A stretch of 10,063 nt of DNA from Planctomycetota bacterium (GCA_016200155.1 JACQFG010000075.1:1-10063); one strand, 5' to 3'; positions 1 to 8,128 are shown, numbered from the stretch's first letter. Notes: generated from the sequence alone by a model not told the origin. Numbers and translations: made by a program.

Positions 1-137
1 GCATCGCTGGTGTTGTGCAGGCGAGCCGCCCGCACCACGGGTGTTGGCCAAATCGGGAAGTTATGGTTCGAGCATTCCTAAGCCGTAGACAACCCGCGTC
101 CGGCGTTCGTAAGATGGCAGCGTCGCAGGTCTTCACC

Positions 138-2435
138 ATGACACCCCAACGGTTGTGCTGGCGCCATTTGGTCGCGCTCGTTTTGATCGCGGCGCCGGCG
201 CGCGCCCAGGAACCTGCGGCGGTGCAGCGCATCGTGCTGCCGAACCTTGATTCGCAGGTCGCCGCCCGGCTCATCGCCCTGGATCGCCGGCTCAACCCGA
301 TGCATTCCGATACGCTCGCCGTCTCGACAGTCGGACAGATCGCTGCGCTTCCGTTGAACGCATTCACGCCGATCCTGACCGACGCGCGCAACCAGGAGAT
401 CTGGGAGCAGATGCCCGACGAGTACGCGCGCCTGATGCAGGAATCGGGTGACGCGCTCGTGACGTTGCCCGGCGCGGCGCCGGTGCGCGGGGTCGGCTGG
501 GCGAGCGAACAAGTGCGTCGGCTGTGCCATCAGCGCCTGGCGGCATTGCCGAAGGCGAGCCTGGAGCTGTATCGCCGCCGCGTCGATGCCGAAGCCCGAG
601 CGCTGCTGGAGCAGGGTCGGCACACGCGCTCGCCCATCCCGCTGCGAAAACTGGCCAACGAACTCTTTTGCAGCACGCACGGCGAGCAGGCGATCGATCT
701 GCTCGGCGACCTGGCGTTCGAGCAGGGCCGATTCGACGAGGCGAGCCACTGGTGGCGCCTGCTCGCCCCGCTCGAAAGCACCGGGAGCACCCGCCTGCTC
801 TTTCCGCATCCCCAGCTCGATCCGGCGCGCATCCGCGCCAAGCAAATCCTCGCGCTGACCTTTCAGAACCGTCGGGACGAGGCACAAGCGGCGCTCGTGA
901 AGTTTCGACAAATGTATCCGACCGCGCGCGGCAAGCTCGCCGGGCAGGATGGTTTGCTCGCGGAGATTGTGCAAAAAACGCACACTGCGTTCACGAAAGA
1001 GCACACGCGCAGCGACGAGGAGCCGTGGACGACCTTTGGCGGCGACGTCACGCGCAATCGCGTGGACGTGCGGGGTGTATCGTGGGATCTCTGGGAAGAC
1101 GGCCCTGCCTGGCGTGTGCCCCTGCCGTCGTTGCACGCCGACGGCAAGGACGCCCTGCCCGACCGCGGACCTGCGACTCGCCGGGCGGCGTTTCATCCGA
1201 TCATCGTCAACAACCAAGTGGTGATCGCCGATCAGCGTTCGGTCATCAGCTACGATCTGACGACCGGCCGAGAGAACTTTCACTATCACTCGAAAGCCGT
1301 CGGCCTGGCCGATCTTCCGCCCGGCGTTGACGTCAAGGCGAAGATGCCGCGCTTCACGCTGACGGCGGATCACGAGCGGGCCTACGTTCGGCTCGGCCGG
1401 CTGGGGATCGGGCCGAAGAACGACGCCGCCAGTTACCTGGTCTGCCTCGATCTGACCGAGCCCGGCGTGGACAAGAAACGCGAACTTTGGCAGGTGCGTG
1501 CCAGCGCGGCGGATGAGGCCCAGGCGTTCTTTGAAGGCGCCCCGCTGGTGTACGACGACCGGGTCTACAGCGCCGTGAGCAAGGTCGTCGGCCGGCGCGT
1601 GCTGACATCGATCGCTTGCTATGATGTGCGGGGCCGACGCCGGTGGATGCAAGAGGTGTGCGATTGTCCGGAGTTCGAGGACGGGGAGAACGGCATGCGC
1701 CGTCGGCAGCATCTGCTGACGTGGGCCGCCGGGCAGATCGTGTATGCGTCGCATGCCGGGGCGATCGTGGCGGTCGATGCGTGGACGGGGCAGCCGACGT
1801 GGGGCGTGCGTTATCCGAGCCGGGGGCCGCTGGTGCAGGATCACGAGCCATCGCCGCGCGACCTGGCGCCGGCGCTCAGCGCGGATGGCCGGGTGTTCGT
1901 GGCGCCGCTCGACAGCGATCATATCTTCTGCATCGACGCGCTCAGCGGCCGGGTGCTGTGGGAGGTGGAGGGCGTGGAGGTCGTCCATCTGCTCGGCGTC
2001 ACGCGCGGCGAGCTGATCGCGACGACGCGCCACGGGCTGCTGTCGATCGATGCTGCAAGCGGTCACATCGAGCGCATGCAGCCGACGGAAGGCCGGCTGC
2101 CGAGCCTGGGCCGCGGGCTGATCGCGGACGACTGGCTGCTCTGGCCGACGCAGGACCCGAAGCAGCCCTACCGCGCCGTCTCGCTGCGGGAAAAAGACGC
2201 GCCGATCTTCGATCCATCCCGGCTGCACACGCTCCCCGTCGGCAACCTCGCGTTCGGCCAGGGCTGCCTGGTCATCGCGGGTCTCGACGAGCTGGTCGTG
2301 TACGCGCCGGCGCACAAGGCGCGGCGCTTGCCGCCGCCGGACGTTCGGCCCGAGGCACGTATGCAGCAGTCCCCTCCGTTGCGACTAAGGAATTCTCCTG
2401 TTCTGATGGTATGGGATTTCCTATCGTCACCGTAA
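138..2435 (+). CDS. Secreted PQQ/BamB-like beta-propeller protein with helical N-terminal region
   Basis: The product is 765 residues if translation starts at ATG 138. I chose this start because it opens directly onto a signal peptide: basic MTPQRLCWRH, hydrophobic LVALVLIAAP, then an ARAQ cleavage region. In-frame ATGs at 15, 63 and 114 would only bury that signal behind an arginine-rich leader. No strong Shine-Dalgarno is visible. Residues about 120-285 look helical and TPR-like (for example DEASHWWRLL). From about residue 308 (EPWTTFGGDVTRNR) the chain turns into PQQ-type propeller blades, with recurring units such as IVAVDAWTGQPTWGV and IFCIDALSGRVLWEV. Proteins of this build are common in planctomycetes and are usually annotated as PQQ-binding-like or BamB-like. 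A scaffold or ligand-binding role outside the cytoplasm is likely, and no catalytic residues can be named. The last 30 or so residues do not resemble a blade. It is transcribed in the same direction as moxR but is separated from it by 349 bp. Confidence 0.86.
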   Translation: MTPQRLCWRHLVALVLIAAPARAQEPAAVQRIVLPNLDSQVAARLIALDRRLNPMHSDTLAVSTVGQIAALPLNAFTPILTDARNQEIWEQMPDEYARLMQESGDALVTLPGAAPVRGVGWASEQVRRLCHQRLAALPKASLELYRRRVDAEARALLEQGRHTRSPIPLRKLANELFCSTHGEQAIDLLGDLAFEQGRFDEASHWWRLLAPLESTGSTRLLFPHPQLDPARIRAKQILALTFQNRRDEAQAALVKFRQMYPTARGKLAGQDGLLAEIVQKTHTAFTKEHTRSDEEPWTTFGGDVTRNRVDVRGVSWDLWEDGPAWRVPLPSLHADGKDALPDRGPATRRAAFHPIIVNNQVVIADQRSVISYDLTTGRENFHYHSKAVGLADLPPGVDVKAKMPRFTLTADHERAYVRLGRLGIGPKNDAASYLVCLDLTEPGVDKKRELWQVRASAADEAQAFFEGAPLVYDDRVYSAVSKVVGRRVLTSIACYDVRGRRRWMQEVCDCPEFEDGENGMRRRQHLLTWAAGQIVYASHAGAIVAVDAWTGQPTWGVRYPSRGPLVQDHEPSPRDLAPALSADGRVFVAPLDSDHIFCIDALSGRVLWEVEGVEVVHLLGVTRGELIATTRHGLLSIDAASGHIERMQPTEGRLPSLGRGLIADDWLLWPTQDPKQPYRAVSLREKDAPIFDPSRLHTLPVGNLAFGQGCLVIAGLDELVVYAPAHKARRLPPPDVRPEARMQQSPPLRLRNSPVLMVWDFLSSP

Positions 2436-2558
2436 TCGGCTTGGCATGAATGGGTTATGGCTTTTTCTTCGAGGAGTTCCCAACTCGTGGGGGTATCGGG
2501 ATGACGAGGGAAATGCCAGGACGGACCCGGCCGAGCCGCCTCTCCACCTACTACAGTC

Positions 2559-2583
2559 CTACCCACTACTGTCTACCCACTAC
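2559..2583. repeat. Short direct repeat, 11 bp twice
   Basis: CTACCCACTAC occurs at 2559-2569 and again at 2573-2583. A degraded third unit (CTACTACAGTC) precedes them, so the stretch 2545-2583 looks like a decayed tandem repeat with a period of about 14 bp. It lies in the non-coding gap and has no visible function. Confidence 0.55.
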
Positions 2584-2709
2584 CGGGGAAAACTCGATTT
2601 CGACACTCGTCCGTTGATCGATTCTGCGCAGCGGATCGATCCACCGCGGGAACGCCAAAAATAACAGCTGACCCGCGGCGAACAATCCGGTAGCATGAAT
2701 CTAACATCC

Positions 2710-2757
2710 GCCGCTTGCGGCGTAGCAACGTCGCGCCTTTGCTACACCGCAAGCGGC
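2710..2757. repeat. REP-like inverted pair just upstream of moxR
   Basis: The left arm (2710-2728, GCCGCTTGCGGCGTAGCAA) and right arm (2739-2757) are inverted copies with 18 of 19 pairs matching; the exception is C2721 against A2746. They are separated by a 10-nt loop. Each arm also contains its own small palindrome, CCGC-TT-GCGG on the left and CCGC-AA-GCGG on the right. Nested palindromes in inverted pairs are typical of REP/BIME elements. No T-tract follows, so this is not a standard terminator. It ends 27 bp before the moxR start, where it could affect the 5' leader. Confidence 0.65.
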
Positions 2758-2784
2758 AAACCTTTCACCACCCGAGCTGACTCC

Positions 2785-4035
<1,251 letters not shown>

Positions 4036-4231
4036 GGGTTAGGCCCGGAAATTTCACCACGGATTGCACGGATGGGCACGGATAGGAATTCAATGGAGAG
4101 AATCAGTTGTTCCACTTGAGTGTGAACACAGTGTTGTATCCGAGATTCGGACCGATGGGACCTAACTCCTTGTGTTTCTGACCTATCCGTGTTATCCGTG
4201 AAATCCGTGGTGAGAAGTTCCGGGTTAGGCC
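4036..4231. mobile_element. MITE-like element with 41-bp inverted arms and flanking direct repeats
   Basis: The left arm (4046-4086) and right arm (4182-4222) are inverted copies, each 41 bp, with roughly 35 of 42 aligned positions matching by eye and two one-base gaps. The outer ends are CGGAA and TTCCG. Each arm carries three ACGGAT/ATCCGT units at 9-10 bp spacing (4059, 4068 and 4078; 4185, 4194 and 4203). The direct repeat GGTTAGGCC (4037-4045 and 4223-4231; 10 bp if the overlapping G is counted) flanks the arms, as a target-site duplication would. The 95-bp centre (4087-4181) has no gene. The element starts directly after the moxR stop codon. No transposase is present, so it would need one supplied in trans. 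It could instead be a large structured intergenic repeat. Confidence 0.6.
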
Positions 4232-4253
4232 AGCGTGCAATAGGGAGCTATCG

Positions 4254-4871
4254 ATGAGTTACAAAGATTTTGATTTGGAAATGATGCAACACAATTTCGG
4301 GATGAAGGCACGCGACCAATTGCTGTTCGAAGCGGTTGGCGATATGGCGCCATCGCCGTGGCTACAAGAGTCGTTGCGGATCGGCACCACGTTGCCGATC
4401 ACCAGCGAAAAGGCGCGGAGCGAGTTCATCGTCGCACCGGTCCTCATCGAGTGCCGGGAGCGAATGCAGCGTCGCTTCAACATCTATTCCGGCTTTGCCC
4501 TCAACGCCGACGCCGAGAAAGGCCTCAACGGCGAATGTGACTTCATCCTCGCCCGGAGCGCATCCAAATTCGCGTTGCAGGCGCCGCTGATGATGATTGT
4601 GGAGGCGAAAAAGCACGACATCGAGGAGAACCTCGGCCAGGGCGCCGCGCAGATGCTCGGGGCGTGCCGCTATAACGAACGCAACGGCAAGCCGCTGCCC
4701 TATCTCTACGGTTGCGTCACCACCGGCGAATCGTGGCAGTTCTTGAAATTGCAGGGAAATGATCTGCACCTGCATCCCGAGCGTTTCGCGATCCATGAAA
4801 TCGGCAGAATTCTCTGGTTCCTCATGGAGTGCCTGAAAGACGTGGACCAACTGGCGTCGGAAGCAGCGTGA
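4254..4871 (+). CDS. Stand-alone PD-(D/E)XK nuclease-like protein
   Basis: The product is 205 residues from ATG 4254, with AGGGAG at 4242-4247 placed 6 bp upstream. I do not recognise a named family, but the core resembles the PD-(D/E)XK nuclease fold. Glu57 lies in SEFIVAPVL, Asp96 in the strand GECDFILA, and Glu117 and Lys119 in MMIVEAKK. A helix with Q129 and Q133 (GQGAAQML) follows, as often seen in restriction-type and RecB-like members. There is no helicase, methyltransferase or specificity domain beside it and no signal peptide, so it is a small cytoplasmic protein. It could be an active nuclease, a nuclease-derived DNA- or nucleotide-binding protein, or part of a defence function. It sits between the MITE-like element and the first 55-bp repeat, whose first stem begins at the base after the stop codon. 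Confidence 0.75.
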   Translation: MSYKDFDLEMMQHNFGMKARDQLLFEAVGDMAPSPWLQESLRIGTTLPITSEKARSEFIVAPVLIECRERMQRRFNIYSGFALNADAEKGLNGECDFILARSASKFALQAPLMMIVEAKKHDIEENLGQGAAQMLGACRYNERNGKPLPYLYGCVTTGESWQFLKLQGNDLHLHPERFAIHEIGRILWFLMECLKDVDQLASEAA

Positions 4872-4926
4872 GCACCGAAGGTGCGCCAACAAGAAAGCCA
4901 AGGGCAGAGCGCAGCGCCGCCCTGGG
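4872..4926. repeat. 55-bp two-hairpin repeat, copy 1
   Basis: Stem 1 is GCACC (4872-4876) and GGTGC (4880-4884) around a GAA loop. Stem 2 is CCAAGGGC (4898-4905) paired with GCCCTGGG (4919-4926), with one mismatch, around a 13-nt loop. It begins at the base after the stop codon of the nuclease-like gene. Two more copies in the same orientation lie at 6162 and 7710. No T-tract follows. Confidence 0.85.
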
Positions 4927-4950
4927 TTGGAGTTCGTCCGGGAACGATGC

Positions 4951-4956
4951 AAGGAG
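4951..4956 (+). promoter_or_regulatory. Ribosome binding site fixing the first LRR protein start
   Basis: AAGGAG lies 7 bp before ATG 4964 and decides that start over the longer open frame beginning at 4829. The equivalent site before the second LRR gene is GAGGAG at 6294-6299, with the same 7-bp spacing. Confidence 0.8.
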
Positions 4957-4963
4957 ACGCCTC

Positions 4964-6136
4964 ATGCAAGCGCGATGTTTCGAGATCGGCATGGCCGTTC
5001 TTTTGCTGCTGACGAGTGGCGCCGGCTCGACGTTCGCCCAGCCGGCGCCGAAGAGCGATTCGCCCCGGCCGCTGCCCAAGGAGATCGTCGCAGCCTGGCA
5101 AAAGGCCGGGGCCTACGTTGGATGGATCAGGCTGAATTTGGACGGGAAGGTAGTTTTTGAAGAGAAGGCGCCACGGCTAGCTGGCACCGTACCAGCGTTC
5201 CGCATCGAAGGTTGGAAGGACGGGGTCGTGGCCAAGCTGCCGGACCCGGCAGCGCCATTCGGGCTGGACCTTAGCTCAACGCGGGTGTCGAATGCAGGTC
5301 TGAAGGAGCTAGCCGGCCTCAAGAGCCTGCACACGCTCGACGTTGGCTTCTCGGATGTGGCGGACCCTGGTCTCAAGGAGTTGGGCGGCTTCAAGGGGCT
5401 GCATACGCTGTACCTTCGCTTCACGCAAGTGTCGGATGCGGGCCTGAAGGAGCTGGCCGGCCTCCACGGCCTGCACTCGCTGCAACTTGAAAACACGCGC
5501 GTGACCGACGTGGGTCTGAAGGAGTTGGCTGGCCTCAAGAACCTGCATACGCTGCACCTTGGGCGCACGCAGGTGACGGACGCGGGTCTGAAGGAGTTGG
5601 CCGGCCTCAAGAGTCTGCACTCGCTATTCCTTACCGGCACGCAGGTGACGGACGCGGGTCTGAAGGAGCTGGGTGGCCTCAAGAACCTCCAGACGCTATA
5701 CCTTGGCGGCGCTGTGACGGACGCGGGCCTGAAGGAGCTGGCCGGCCTCAAGAACCTGCACACGCTGGACCTTGGAGGCACGCAGGTGACGGACGACGGC
5801 CTGAAGGAGCTGGCCGGCCTCAAGAACCTACACACGCTCTACCTTGACGGCGCCAGGGTCACGGACGCGGGCCTGAAGGAGCTGCGCGCATTCAAGAGCT
5901 TGCACACGCTGAACCTTTGGAACACGAGGGTGACGGACGCGGGTCTGAAGGAGCTGGGCGGCCTCGAAAGCTTGCACACGCTGCAGCTTGGCCTCACGAG
6001 AGTGACCGACGCGGGACTGAAGGAGCTGTCTGGCCTCAAGAGTCTGCGCACGCTGAACCTTGCCGAGACGAAAGTGACGGACGCAGGCGTGGCAGAGTTG
6101 CGCAAGGCGCTGCCGGACTGCCGGATTATTCACTGA
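4964..6136 (+). CDS. Secreted leucine-rich repeat protein, paralogue 1
   Basis: The product is 390 residues. The start is set by AAGGAG and by the signal peptide MQARCFEIGMAVLLLLTSGA, with likely cleavage near residue 25 (TFA-Q). A short domain follows (about 27-100), marked by AWQKAGAYVGWIRL, WKDGVVAKLPDPA and PFGLDLS. Then come eleven leucine-rich repeats of 24 residues with the core VTDAGLKELAGLKNLHTLxL, and a C-terminal cap, VTDAGVAELRKALPDC. LRRs of this kind form a curved solenoid used for protein-protein contact, and planctomycetes carry many such secreted proteins. No transmembrane anchor or enzymatic domain is visible, so the target is unknown. The repeat before VTDAG near residue 250 is one residue short (LGGAVTDAG). 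It is clearly a paralogue of the next gene, with near-identical N-termini but a different repeat count. A 55-bp repeat lies on either side. Confidence 0.9.
   Translation: MQARCFEIGMAVLLLLTSGAGSTFAQPAPKSDSPRPLPKEIVAAWQKAGAYVGWIRLNLDGKVVFEEKAPRLAGTVPAFRIEGWKDGVVAKLPDPAAPFGLDLSSTRVSNAGLKELAGLKSLHTLDVGFSDVADPGLKELGGFKGLHTLYLRFTQVSDAGLKELAGLHGLHSLQLENTRVTDVGLKELAGLKNLHTLHLGRTQVTDAGLKELAGLKSLHSLFLTGTQVTDAGLKELGGLKNLQTLYLGGAVTDAGLKELAGLKNLHTLDLGGTQVTDDGLKELAGLKNLHTLYLDGARVTDAGLKELRAFKSLHTLNLWNTRVTDAGLKELGGLESLHTLQLGLTRVTDAGLKELSGLKSLRTLNLAETKVTDAGVAELRKALPDCRIIH
5270..6130 (+). repeat. 72-bp coding tandem repeat array, LRR gene 1
   Basis: This is the DNA form of the LRRs: eleven units of about 72 bp, most with a ctgaaggagctggccggcct core and a following ctgcacacgctg segment, ending in a divergent cap. 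One unit lacks a codon near 5707. The similarity between units makes the array prone to slippage and recombination. The long open frames on the opposite strand here are a by-product of this repetition. Confidence 0.85.
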
Positions 6137-6161
6137 TGTGGCGCTGGTGAATACTCGCGGA

Positions 6162-6216
6162 GCGCCGAAGGCGCGGAAGCAAGAAAGCCCAGGGCAGAGC
6201 GCAGCGCCGCCCTGGG
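6162..6216. repeat. 55-bp two-hairpin repeat, copy 2
   Basis: Stem 1 is GCGCC (6162-6166) and GGCGC (6170-6174) around GAA. Stem 2 is the perfect 8-bp pair CCCAGGGC (6188-6195) and GCCCTGGG (6209-6216). Compared with copies 1 and 3, stem 1 has A-T changed to G-C on both sides, a compensatory pair change. It lies 25 bp after the first LRR stop. The 90 bp from here to the next start also contains a small GCCCT-GCA-AGGGC hairpin at 6240-6252. Confidence 0.87.
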
Positions 6217-6306
6217 TTTGGTGGAGCGAGTCGGCCCTCGCCCTGCAAGGGCAAAACAGCGTTGCGCGGTTAACGGCACTTCCGAAAACGATCGAGGAGA
6301 CTCCTC

Positions 6307-7692
6307 ATGCAAGGGCGATGTTTCGAGATCGGCATGGCTGTGCTCTTGCTGCTGACGAGCGGCGCAGGCTCGCTGCTCGCCCAGCCGGCGCCGAAGAGCG
6401 ATCCGCCCCAGCCGCTGCCCAAGGACATCGTCGCGGCCTGGCAGAAGGCCGGGGCCTACGTTGGCTGGATCAGGCTGGATATGGACAAGGTGCCAGCTTT
6501 TGAAACGAAGGCGCCACCGCCCGCGAGCGCCGTGCCAGCGTTCCGCTTCGACATTTGGCAGGACGGGGTCGTGGCCAAGCTGCCGGACCCGGCAACGCCG
6601 TTCGGACTGACCCTTTCCGCGACACGGGTGACGAATGAAGGTCTGAAGGAGCTGGCCGGCTTCAAGAGCCTGCACACGCTGAACGTTGGCTTCTCGAATG
6701 TGACCGACCCGGGTCTCAAGGAGCTGGGCGGCCTCAAAAGTCTGCGTGTGCTGTACCTTGGCTTCACGAAAGTGTCGGATGCGGGCCTGAAGGAGCTGGC
6801 CGGCCTCCAGGATCTGCACACGCTGTACCTTGAGAACACGCGCGTGACCGACGCGGGCCTGAAGGAGTTGGCCGGCCTCAAGAACCTGCATACGCTGCAC
6901 CTTGGCTCCACACAGGTGACGGACGCGGGTCTGAAGGAGCTGGCTAGCCTCAAGAGCCTCCAGACGCTCTACCTTCCCAGGTGGGTGACGGACGCGGGTC
7001 TGAAGGACCTGGCCGGCCTCAAGAAGCTGCACACGCTGGGCCTGTACGGCACCGACGTAACCGACACGGGTCTGAAAGAGCTGGCCGGCCTGAAGGACTT
7101 GCACACGCTGGACCTAAGCGCCACGAAGGTGACGGATGCAGGCCTGAAGGAGCTGGCCGCCTTCAAGAACCTGCACACGCTGGATCTTGGCTACACCAAA
7201 TTGACGGACGCGGGCCTGAAGGAGCTGGCTGCCCTCAAGAGCCTGCACACGCTTTCCCTTGCCGACACGAAGGTGACAGACGGGGGTTTGAAGGAACTGG
7301 CTGGCTTCACGAACCTGCACGCGCTCAAGCTCCGCCACACGACCGTGACCGGCGCGCGGCAAGAGCTGGCCGGCTTCAAGAACCTGCGCACGCTGGACCT
7401 GCATGACACGCAAGTGGGGGACGTGGGTCTGAAGGGCCTGGCCGACCTCAACAACCTGGAGACTCTGAACCTTTTCCAGACGCCGGTGACGGACGTGGGT
7501 CTAAAAGAGCTGGCCGGCCTCAAGAACCTGCACACGCTGAACCTTCGCTACACGAAGGTGACGGACGCGGGTCTGAAGGAGTTGGCTGGCCTCAAGAACC
7601 TGCGCAGGCTAGAGCTTGGCGACACCAAAGTGACGGACGCGGGCAGGGAGGAGCTGGAAAAGGCGCTGCCGGATTGCTGGATATCGCGCTGA
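6307..7692 (+). CDS. Secreted leucine-rich repeat protein, paralogue 2
   Basis: The product is 461 residues from ATG 6307. It has the same layout as its upstream neighbour: signal peptide MQGRCFEIGMAVLLLLTSGA, then a domain of about 75 residues with AWQKAGAYVGWIRLD and WQDGVVAKLPDPA, then fourteen 24-residue LRRs from about residue 100, and the cap VTDAGREELEKALPDC. It has three repeats more than paralogue 1. Two units are one residue short, at LPRWVTDAG and at VTGARQEL; the second also replaces the usual DAGLK. The coding length difference (213 bp, 71 codons) equals three repeats less one codon. The N-terminal half matches paralogue 1 closely, while the later repeats differ more. It is probably an exported binding protein with an unknown ligand. 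The gene stands between copies 2 and 3 of the 55-bp repeat, so repeat plus gene looks like a duplicated unit. Confidence 0.9.
   Translation: MQGRCFEIGMAVLLLLTSGAGSLLAQPAPKSDPPQPLPKDIVAAWQKAGAYVGWIRLDMDKVPAFETKAPPPASAVPAFRFDIWQDGVVAKLPDPATPFGLTLSATRVTNEGLKELAGFKSLHTLNVGFSNVTDPGLKELGGLKSLRVLYLGFTKVSDAGLKELAGLQDLHTLYLENTRVTDAGLKELAGLKNLHTLHLGSTQVTDAGLKELASLKSLQTLYLPRWVTDAGLKDLAGLKKLHTLGLYGTDVTDTGLKELAGLKDLHTLDLSATKVTDAGLKELAAFKNLHTLDLGYTKLTDAGLKELAALKSLHTLSLADTKVTDGGLKELAGFTNLHALKLRHTTVTGARQELAGFKNLRTLDLHDTQVGDVGLKGLADLNNLETLNLFQTPVTDVGLKELAGLKNLHTLNLRYTKVTDAGLKELAGLKNLRRLELGDTKVTDAGREELEKALPDCWISR
6610..7680 (+). repeat. 72-bp coding tandem repeat array, LRR gene 2
   Basis: Fourteen units of about 72 bp plus a cap, homologous to the array in the first LRR gene. 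Units near 6976 and 7348 each lack one codon. The middle units are closest to one another, and the unit near 7400-7470 (VGDVGLKGLADLNNLETLNL) is the most diverged. Confidence 0.85.
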
Positions 7693-7709
7693 TGGGTCGC
7701 GTTGCGGGA

Positions 7710-7764
7710 GCACCGAAGGTGCGCAAACAAGCAAGCCCAGGGCAGAGCGCAGCGCCGCCCTGGG
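7710..7764. repeat. 55-bp two-hairpin repeat, copy 3
   Basis: Stem 1 is GCACC (7710-7714) and GGTGC (7718-7722) around GAA. Stem 2 is CCCAGGGC (7736-7743) and GCCCTGGG (7757-7764), perfect over 8 bp. It begins 17 bp after the second LRR stop and has the same orientation and exact length as the other two copies. Confidence 0.87.
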
Positions 7765-7795
7765 ACGAGGCATTATCTCCTAGCCGGGAAACACC

Positions 7796-8128
7796 GTGGC
7801 CGACCCAAGAGTTCATCGGGTGTATAATGCGGGCAAGCCTCGATTCCAGTTGCGTCAGGGCGAAGAAGCGATATCCGTGTTCGATGCCGACAAGGTAACG
7901 CCGGCGGACATCTTGCCGAGCTTTCGGGCGGGCAGCCTGATAACGACGCAGGAGATTTCGTTGATCGAATCGTTTGGATTGATCATCGTGCATTCTCCAG
8001 GCGATTCGAAGTTGCCGCAGTTGTTGCAAGACAATCACATGGAGATCCGGCCAAGCGACGGCATGACGCGCAATCAGTTCAAAGCCGCGCTGCGAGCCTT
8101 GGAGCAAGCGACGGGAGTGCCCCCATGA
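7796..8128 (+). CDS. Unrecognised 110-residue protein, possible toxin tip
   Basis: The start is GTG 7796, the first start codon after an in-frame TAG at 7781-7783; no clear ribosome binding site precedes it. The protein is 110 residues, has no signal peptide or membrane segment, and I cannot assign a family. Visible features are an N-terminal VHRVYNAGKPRFQLRQGEEA, a central FRAGSLITTQEISLIESFGL, and a C-terminal helical MTRNQFKAALRALEQATG. Its stop overlaps the next start as ATGA (8125-8128), so the two are translationally coupled. The small size, abrupt start and tight coupling resemble an orphan C-terminal domain of a polymorphic toxin followed by its immunity gene. That reading is inference from layout only. 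A simple two-subunit cytoplasmic complex is equally possible. Confidence 0.68.
   Translation: MADPRVHRVYNAGKPRFQLRQGEEAISVFDADKVTPADILPSFRAGSLITTQEISLIESFGLIIVHSPGDSKLPQLLQDNHMEIRPSDGMTRNQFKAALRALEQATGVPP

Larger units (their letters stand above)
2436..2784. other. Gene-free stretch upstream of moxR
   Basis: I see no convincing gene in these 349 bp. A 72-codon open frame at 2446-2664 has low-complexity, non-domain-like content and no good ribosome binding site. The stretch holds a short imperfect tandem repeat (2545-2583, two copies of CTACCCACTAC spaced 14 bp apart), a 10-bp perfect palindrome GGATCGATCC at 2633-2642, and a REP-like inverted pair at 2710-2757. A promoter for moxR may lie here, but I cannot point to a clear one. 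Confidence 0.6.

Noticed and set aside
78..2315. A 745-codon open frame antisense to the PQQ-like gene
   Set aside because: It mirrors a high-GC coding strand, has arginine/histidine-rich composition and no domain; the plus-strand frame has a signal peptide and propeller blades.
2446..2664. A 72-codon open frame between the PQQ gene and moxR
   Set aside because: No ribosome binding site, no recognisable domain, and part of it is a short tandem repeat.
6240..6252. Small GCCCT-GCA-AGGGC hairpin considered as a terminator
   Set aside because: It is followed by four A on the plus strand and by no T-tract on the minus strand; the stem is only 5 bp.
5113..7535. Several long antisense frames with regular repeats across both LRR genes
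   Set aside because: Their repetition simply reflects the 72-bp coding units on the plus strand; they have no start context or domain identity.
5270..7680. Regular repeats considered as a CRISPR array
   Set aside because: Units are about 72 bp, contiguous, without unique spacers, and translate as in-frame leucine-rich repeats.
7821..7826. Perfect TATAAT on the plus strand
   Set aside because: It lies inside the coding sequence starting at 7796 and has no -35-like hexamer at the right distance.
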